Shown: piece after piece, positions 59,402 to 64,000 of the stretch | Layout of the letters: every line of letters starts with the position of its first letter | Numbering within the stretch: the stretch's first letter is position 1 | Source of the DNA: Lacimicrobium alkaliphilum | Lineage (GTDB): Bacteria > Pseudomonadota > Gammaproteobacteria > Enterobacterales > Alteromonadaceae | Assembly (NCBI RefSeq): GCF_001466725.1 | Contig: NZ_CP013650.1 | Span: 2,728,001-2,792,000, forward strand | Length of the DNA stretch: 64,000 nt | Direction: 5' to 3' | Made by a program: the position numbers and the translations under genes | The notes under the pieces: generated by a model | Database searches by the model: none | What the model saw: the letters and a program-made list of their open reading frames with translations, nothing else | What the model was told of the DNA's origin: nothing

Positions 59402-60196
59402 TCAGTCCTGTTGTTTACTACCTGCAGACAGTCCCTGTTCCAATAAAAATTTGTCCAGCACCTGCCGGGCCCGCCGCTCAACAGACACGTCCACGGCATT
59501 GTTCTGAGTGACGATGTCGCAACCACCGCGGGTCATATCCGGCGTTTCTATCAACTGCCAATGATGAGACTCAATTTCCTGCTCTGAGAAATGCTCACGA
59601 ATTAGCTGGATATCCTCTGGGTGCAAATGTATCTGATAACCCTTGTCCTGCACGGGTAAGACCTTCAGTCCTTCGCTCAGGGCCTGGAAAATAACCTTCT
59701 CGTTAGTCTGCACTTCGGTGCGGATCACGGCCCTTGCCAGTGAAACAGCCAGTTGCACCAGTTCCTTCTCCAGCTGGGCGTCCACCTGCTCTACCGGTTG
59801 AACCAGTTGCTCAATAAGTTGTTGCCAGGCAGAAACCCGTTCATCCACTTGTTCTTTACCGGCCGCCAGACCTTCGCTTTTACCTTGTTCTAACCCCTGT
59901 TCGGTACCTTCTGCCAGTCCCTGCTCCAGACCTTGCTGATGACCTTTGTCAAACCCTTCACTGCGGCCCTGTTCGAAACCTTCCTGCCAGGCATTGTGAC
60001 GGATTTCCTCTATCTCCTTTGCCGTGGGCGGCAAGACTTCCTCTTCCACCTCCGGAGGCTCGTATTTCCAGCCACTGGTCCGATTCAGGGCATTGGTTTT
60101 ATCCGGCTCAGTTTCGGTTTCATCTTCGACAAAAGGCAGTTCCCAGGAGCGGACCTGCTCAGTATCTTTGCGCGCTGAATCTTTGTTATAGGTCAT
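59402..60196 (-). CDS. fliH: flagellar assembly protein FliH
   Basis: FliH binds and restrains FliI. The product of about 264 residues has an acidic start with SWELPFVEDE, then a run of GXXXG-type helical repeats (EGFEQGRSEGFDKG, GLEQGLAEGTEQG), typical of FliH, and a C-terminal domain with SLARAVIRTEVQTN. The start is uncertain: a TTG at 60214 or the ATG at 60196; I use the ATG. It is about 50 bp after fliG. Confidence 0.93.
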   Translation of the reverse strand: MTYNKDSARKDTEQVRSWELPFVEDETETEPDKTNALNRTSGWKYEPPEVEEEVLPPTAKEIEEIRHNAWQEGFEQGRSEGFDKGHQQGLEQGLAEGTEQGLEQGKSEGLAAGKEQVDERVSAWQQLIEQLVQPVEQVDAQLEKELVQLAVSLARAVIRTEVQTNEKVIFQALSEGLKVLPVQDKGYQIHLHPEDIQLIREHFSEQEIESHHWQLIETPDMTRGGCDIVTQNNAVDVSVERRARQVLDKFLLEQGLSAGSKQQD

Positions 60197-60243
60197 CGGC
60201 GTATCTGTTCTCAACCAAACAAAAAGGCACTACCGGCAATGGC

Positions 60244-61296
60244 TTAGAGGAATTCATCACCACCGCCACCACCGAGCATAATCTCACCGGCATCGGCCAG
60301 ACGACGGGCCACCGACAGAATTTCTTTTTGTGCCGCTTCCACTTCACTGATACGCACGGGTCCCATGGCTTCAAGGTCATCAAGCAGCATTTCTGCAGCC
60401 CGCTTGGACATGTTCTTGGTGATTTTTTCCTTAAGATTGTCATCGGCACCTTTGATGGCTTTAAGCAGGGCTTCCTGCTGCACTTCGCGCAGCAGGGTCT
60501 GAATCGCCCTGTCATCCACATCGGCAAGGTTGTCGAACACAAACATCAGATCCTGGATCTGCTGACTCATTTCCTCATCCTGCTCGCGAATGGCATCCAT
60601 CAACTGCCCTTCAATATTGGTATCCAGGTAATTCATTATATCTGCTGCAGATTTCAGGCCGCCCATCTTGGCTGCCTGAGCACCGGCCTGACCGGCAAAT
60701 TGTTTTTCCATAATTTCATTCAGTTCCTGTAAGGCTGCTGGCTGTACTTCTTCGAGGTTGGCGATGCGCATCATCAGATCCAGTCTGACCTTTTCCGGGA
60801 ACTGAGCCATGATTTCCGCGGACTGTTCCGCTTCAAGATAAGACAGCACAATAGTCTGGATCTGCGGGTGTTCGTTGCGAATAATGCTGGCCACCTGCTT
60901 GGAATCCATCCACTTCAGTGAATCCAGGCCCTTGGCGCCCCCCCCCATCAGAATCTGATCGATAAGGTTAGCGGCCTTGTCTTCACCCAGAGCGGCAGTC
61001 AGTGCCTTCTTGACAAACTCCTGGCTCTGGAAACCAATGGTGCTGTAGTTCTGTATTTCTTCGATAAAGTGCTTATGTACCGCAGTGATTTTATTCTGCG
61101 TCATATCTTCGATGCTGGCCATGGACGAACCCAGCTTCTGAACCTGTTTGGGCTCCAGATGCTTGAGGATCTGCGCCGCATCTTCCTCGGACAGGCTGAG
61201 CAATAGCATGGCGGCTTTTTCTACGCCCTCCAGCTTACTGACGTCGTAACCCGCCGTATCCTGCTCTTGTTCCTGGATCATTTGTTTAGCGGCCAT
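60244..61296 (-). CDS. fliG: flagellar motor switch protein FliG
   Basis: FliG forms the rotor track that meets the stator. The 350-residue protein has EGVEKAAMLLLSLSEEDAAQ near the start, the middle domain with EHPQIQTIVLSYLEAEQSAE, and the C-terminal torque helix with charged residues RAAEMLLDDLEAMGPVRISE. Length is slightly above E. coli (331). It follows fliF by 6 bp and ends with a Gly-rich tail (MLGGGGGDEFL). Confidence 0.97.
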   Translation of the reverse strand: MAAKQMIQEQEQDTAGYDVSKLEGVEKAAMLLLSLSEEDAAQILKHLEPKQVQKLGSSMASIEDMTQNKITAVHKHFIEEIQNYSTIGFQSQEFVKKALTAALGEDKAANLIDQILMGGGAKGLDSLKWMDSKQVASIIRNEHPQIQTIVLSYLEAEQSAEIMAQFPEKVRLDLMMRIANLEEVQPAALQELNEIMEKQFAGQAGAQAAKMGGLKSAADIMNYLDTNIEGQLMDAIREQDEEMSQQIQDLMFVFDNLADVDDRAIQTLLREVQQEALLKAIKGADDNLKEKITKNMSKRAAEMLLDDLEAMGPVRISEVEAAQKEILSVARRLADAGEIMLGGGGGDEFL

Positions 61297-61302
61297 TATT
61301 TA

Positions 61303-63000
61303 TCACTCATCCTGCATCAACCAGCCTTTAACCACTTGCGCTGACAGTTCAGGTTCATTAGCAACCAGCGCGCGCACGGCTTTAAGCACGTCTTCATCTT
61401 TATGTAAGTCAGGCAACATCAATGAGCCATCAGAATTAAAGCCCACCTGCCCTTCGTCAAACTCCTGAGACAACATACTGATGGTTTCATCGCCAAGATC
61501 AAGACCGGCATCGGCATCAAAACTGTCAGCCTCATGAGTATCTTCAGGATAAATCAGTCTCTTAAGCATGGGGCGTACTATGGCCAGGATCAAGGTCATG
61601 ATCACCAGACCACCTACCAATAGTCGCAGAGCTCGCATAAACCAATCCTGCTCCCAAATTGGCGTTTCCACAAGCCCGACATCTTCCATACGCTTAAAGG
61701 GAATACTGACCACTTCCAGAGAGTCCCCCCTGGTCACATCAAATCCTATCCCGCCCTGCAACAGGCGACGAATATTCAGCAGTTCTTCCTGAGACCGGGG
61801 AACTGCGCTGAGTGTACCATCCTCTGCCGTTTGCTGAACGTGATCCACCGCTACCGACACACTCAGACGCCGGACTACACCCGCTTGCTGTTTAGTGTGA
61901 CTGATGGTGGTGTCCAGTTCATAATTGCGGGTAGCCTCCTTATGGGAACGCCCCGGCAAAGAACGACCCTGGGCCCCACCAGTGGCATCTTCAGGGATAT
62001 CAGATTCAAGCGGCGGCTGATTGGTCAGGGCACCGGGAATACCTGCAGAGATACCACCAACGGTATTGTCTTCCACCGTCATTTCACTGCGCACTGCCGG
62101 TAAATCGGGGTTGTAACGTTTCTGTGTCTGTTCCACGGAGGTAAAGTCCATGCTCACATCCACCTGGGCGGTATAATTTCCCAGCCCCAGTACCGGGATC
62201 AGAATCGAATCGATCTTGGACAGGGTTTCTGCTTCCCGGCGCTGTTCCAGCTCATAATTTTTGCGGCTACGGGCAGATTCTGCATCCTGAGAACCCGAAT
62301 TCAGTAACCGGCCATTGCTGTCGGTCACTGTCACCCGGTTAGGCTCCATCCCCTGTACTGCGGAGGCGACGATGTCCACCAGTGCATCCACTTCCTGGCC
62401 CGATAGCACCGAACCGCGCGTTAAGGTCACCACAACAGTGGCGCTGGGCTTTTTCTCTACCCGGGCAAATACACTTTCCTTGGGCATCGCCAAAAGCACA
62501 TTGGCGCGGCTGACGGCGCTGATGCTTTCAATAGTGCGGGCAATCTGTTGTTCCCGGGCATGTTTAAGCCGTTCTTTTTCCACCCGCTGACTGACACCAA
62601 AGCCCATGTCCTGCATGATAATATCGGTGCCGGCTGAAGGCTCCTGAGAGATACCCTGGCGTGCCATGCCCAGCTTGATATCCTGATATTGTGTTTCATT
62701 GACATAAATAACATTGCCGTCCAGGCGATATTCCACCTGGTTCAAATCCAGATAATCCAGCGTCTCGATCAGCTCTTCGGTAGGCATTTTTGCCAACGGT
62801 CTGAAGTCAGGTTCTTTGGCCCAGATTACGATAAACACGGCAATGGCAACGCAAATTACCAGCGCCACAATCAGGGTAATCTGACGCAGCAAATCCAGCC
62901 CGCCCAGACCATCGACAAAACCGGATTTCTGCTCCTGAGTATCATCATCCAGGTTGTTGTCACCGGATACCGCTAACTCAGTACTTGTTGCTTCAGCCAC
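61303..63000 (-). CDS. fliF: flagellar MS-ring protein FliF
   Basis: FliF builds the MS ring. The 565-residue protein has a first membrane helix near 36-60 (ITLIVALVICVAIAVFIVIW), periplasmic ring-building motifs (MARQGISQEPSAGTDIIMQD, KERLKHAREQQIARTIESIS and VSRANVLLAMP), a second helix near 458 (LRLLVGGLVIMTLILAIVRP) and a C-terminal FliG-binding segment. The length matches the family. fliE lies 78 bp upstream. Confidence 0.97.
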   Translation of the reverse strand: MAEATSTELAVSGDNNLDDDTQEQKSGFVDGLGGLDLLRQITLIVALVICVAIAVFIVIWAKEPDFRPLAKMPTEELIETLDYLDLNQVEYRLDGNVIYVNETQYQDIKLGMARQGISQEPSAGTDIIMQDMGFGVSQRVEKERLKHAREQQIARTIESISAVSRANVLLAMPKESVFARVEKKPSATVVVTLTRGSVLSGQEVDALVDIVASAVQGMEPNRVTVTDSNGRLLNSGSQDAESARSRKNYELEQRREAETLSKIDSILIPVLGLGNYTAQVDVSMDFTSVEQTQKRYNPDLPAVRSEMTVEDNTVGGISAGIPGALTNQPPLESDIPEDATGGAQGRSLPGRSHKEATRNYELDTTISHTKQQAGVVRRLSVSVAVDHVQQTAEDGTLSAVPRSQEELLNIRRLLQGGIGFDVTRGDSLEVVSIPFKRMEDVGLVETPIWEQDWFMRALRLLVGGLVIMTLILAIVRPMLKRLIYPEDTHEADSFDADAGLDLGDETISMLSQEFDEGQVGFNSDGSLMLPDLHKDEDVLKAVRALVANEPELSAQVVKGWLMQDE

Positions 63001-63078
63001 CTGTTATCTCCCCGATATGCCATCGCTGTAAAAGCGGTGCTGATAGTTGTACATTGATTTCTGGTACGACATGGACGC

Positions 63079-63405
63079 TTATACCGGCATATTCATAATA
63101 GTTTTATAAGCTTCCAGAACCTTGTTACGTACCTGCACGGTCGCCTCAAAAGCAATACCGGCTTTTTCCTTGGTGATCATCACATCAGCCATGCTCAGAT
63201 TAGGATCGCCCATTTCAAAGGCCCGTTGGGCATCACGGGATTCCCAGCCCATACTATTGACGGTATCCAGGGCTTCCTTGAGCATATCTCCAAAATTCTG
63301 CGAGCTGGGGTTGGTTACCAGGGGCTGGCTCTGCCCGATACCACCATTGGCTTCACTGGCCAGTGCCTGTAATTGGCTGTAAAGAGAATCGGCTTTTATT
63401 TCCAT
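63079..63405 (-). CDS. fliE: flagellar hook-basal body protein FliE
   Basis: FliE links the MS ring to the rod. The 108-residue protein has the FliE blocks NFGDMLKEALDTVNSMG, FEMGDPNLSMADVMITKEKA and FEATVQVRNKVLEAYKTIMN, ending near MPV. It is the first gene of the fliEFGHIJ block, about 60-75 bp after a sigma-54 promoter. Confidence 0.96.
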   Translation of the reverse strand: MEIKADSLYSQLQALASEANGGIGQSQPLVTNPSSQNFGDMLKEALDTVNSMGWESRDAQRAFEMGDPNLSMADVMITKEKAGIAFEATVQVRNKVLEAYKTIMNMPV

Positions 63406-63462
63406 GGGTTAGCTCCAAAGAGTACTGTTTTTTGACAGTCGAACACGCTTTGGAGTTAAGTT

Positions 63463-63479
63463 AGCAATACCAATGCCAG
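63463..63479 (-). promoter_or_regulatory. sigma-54 promoter of the fliE block
   Basis: The minus strand reads CTGGCATTGGTATTGCT, a near-perfect -24/-12 (TGGCA ... TTGCT) with exact spacing. A 9-bp inverted repeat (GTTTTATAA / TTATAAAAC, 63478-63499) overlaps its upstream edge. Candidate activator sites for a FlrC-type regulator are not certain. Confidence 0.82.
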
Positions 63480-63589
63480 TTTTATAAGTTATTATAAAAC
63501 ATGAAGTTAGGCTAAATCGGTACTAGAGATGAGAAAGATGACGGGAAATTGACAACCAGCACAACGAACGCAGAAGCTCATTCTTCAAT

Positions 63590-63668
63590 TCTCAGCGCCT
63601 TGGCGTCTCTGCGAGATCCCTGGCTTCTTTTTGTTTGATCTCGCAGAGACGCAGAGATCGCAACTGAG
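63590..63668. repeat. palindromic intergenic repeat (CTCTGCG/GATCTCGCAGAGAC type)
   Basis: TCTCAGCGCCTTGGCGTCTC and TGCGAGATC, then a loop with CTTCTTTTTGTTT, then GATCTCGCAGAGACGCAGAG and ATCGCA. It shares the core TTTGATCTCGCAGAGAC and the order of arms with 11283-11369. Confidence 0.82.
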
Positions 63669-63750
63669 TACAGAGCTAATAAACCTCTGTGCACTGCGTG
63701 TAAATAACTTTCTTTCTTTTGGCTTAGATTGCTTTGGCTCACGTCAGGTA

Positions 63751-64000
63751 TCAGACATTCAGCACATACCAGGGCATAGTAAGGCTGATTCCCTCGAAAA
63801 TACGAAACTGTGGATCGTAACCAAGCAGTGACTGCCCTTTGCTGATATCGGCCTGTGAGTGGCGCACATCGCCGGGTCTGAAATCCCTATAAACCGGCTG
63901 CTTATCGTAACTTACACCTTGTTCAGCCAATGCTTCTTTGATGGCCTGGAACAGTTGATTAAGGGTGGTTCTGTCACCCAGGGCAACATTAAAAACTTCA
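63751..64000 (-). CDS. nucleotide-sugar epimerase (SDR family), 3' end only
   Basis: The last 83 codons of a gene read leftward to a stop at 63751, with VFNVALGDRTTLNQLFQAIK, VYRDFRPGDVRHSQADISKG and QSLLGYDPQF; it ends MPWYVLNV. The GDVRHSQADISKA-like block is the C-terminal signature of UDP-GlcNAc/Glc 4-epimerases of the WbpP/TviC type used for O-antigen or capsule sugars. The NAD-binding part is off the window. It suggests that a surface polysaccharide locus lies to the right. Confidence 0.85.
   Translation of the reverse strand, partial: EVFNVALGDRTTLNQLFQAIKEALAEQGVSYDKQPVYRDFRPGDVRHSQADISKGQSLLGYDPQFRIFEGISLTMPWYVLNV

Larger units (their letters stand above)
63406..63750. other. gap upstream of fliE
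   Basis: This stretch holds the fliE promoter and a CTCTGCG-type repeat (63590-63668). I see no gene; the plus-strand frame at 63631-63831 runs through the repeat and the convergent epimerase end. Confidence 0.7.

Overview
This 64 kb window is bacterial chromosome from a motile, aerobic Gram-negative gammaproteobacterium, most likely an Alteromonadales (Alteromonadaceae-like) species. The evidence is the E. coli-like gene order hisGDCBHAFI with a histidine leader peptide, an rrn operon with tRNA-Ile and tRNA-Ala in the spacer, trmA/fabR/sthA and dusA/zur neighbourhoods, outer-membrane proteins, and a polar-flagellum type fliE-to-flhB cluster with sigma-54 promoters. The genus is not proven from sequence alone.

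Layout. 1-3000 (minus): start of a group 2 Mrp Na+/H+ antiporter operon; its mrpA/mrpB fusion gene appears frameshifted. 3268-3531: a small charged protein. 3701-11078 (plus): the his operon with leader peptide and attenuator. 11079-14709: cytochrome b561/yceI pair, yghU, a small zinc-ribbon protein, and intergenic space crowded with palindromic repeats and a broken second 5S copy. 14711-20589 (minus): an rrn operon (tandem promoters, 16S, tRNA-Ile, tRNA-Ala, a 23S with two intervening sequences, 5S, terminator). 20770-31603: a membrane-anchored RRM protein, a DUF5610 protein, trmA, fabR, a fatty-acid desaturase with two FabR-type operators, sthA, a uracil-DNA glycosylase family protein, a response regulator with GGDEF-EAL domains, and a TIGR03899 protein. 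31600-35853 (minus): cysJIH. 36017-41609 (minus): envelope proteins, a psp operon, a second sigma-54 operon that shares its operator pattern with psp, and dusA. 41780-49734 (plus): zur, cheX, a diguanylate cyclase, an OmpA-like protein, pyrG, eno and an unknown gene. 49947-63405 (minus): fliEFGHIJ and fliKLMNOPQR-flhB, each block behind a sigma-54 promoter. 63751-64000: the 3' end of a nucleotide-sugar epimerase gene.

How it fits together. Three regulatory circuits can be read directly: translation-coupled attenuation of his; FabR control of unsaturated fatty acid synthesis through a desaturase sitting beside fabR; and sigma-54 control of flagella and of envelope stress. The most unusual signals are four copies of a TGGTT-N5-AACCA-type palindrome, arranged as two pairs with identical 21-bp spacing, upstream of two sigma-54 promoters (pspA, and a small periplasmic/membrane gene pair). 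Others are a dispersed family of hairpin-forming CTCTGCG-type intergenic repeats, a REP-like element inside a broken 5S copy, and two 23S intervening sequences.
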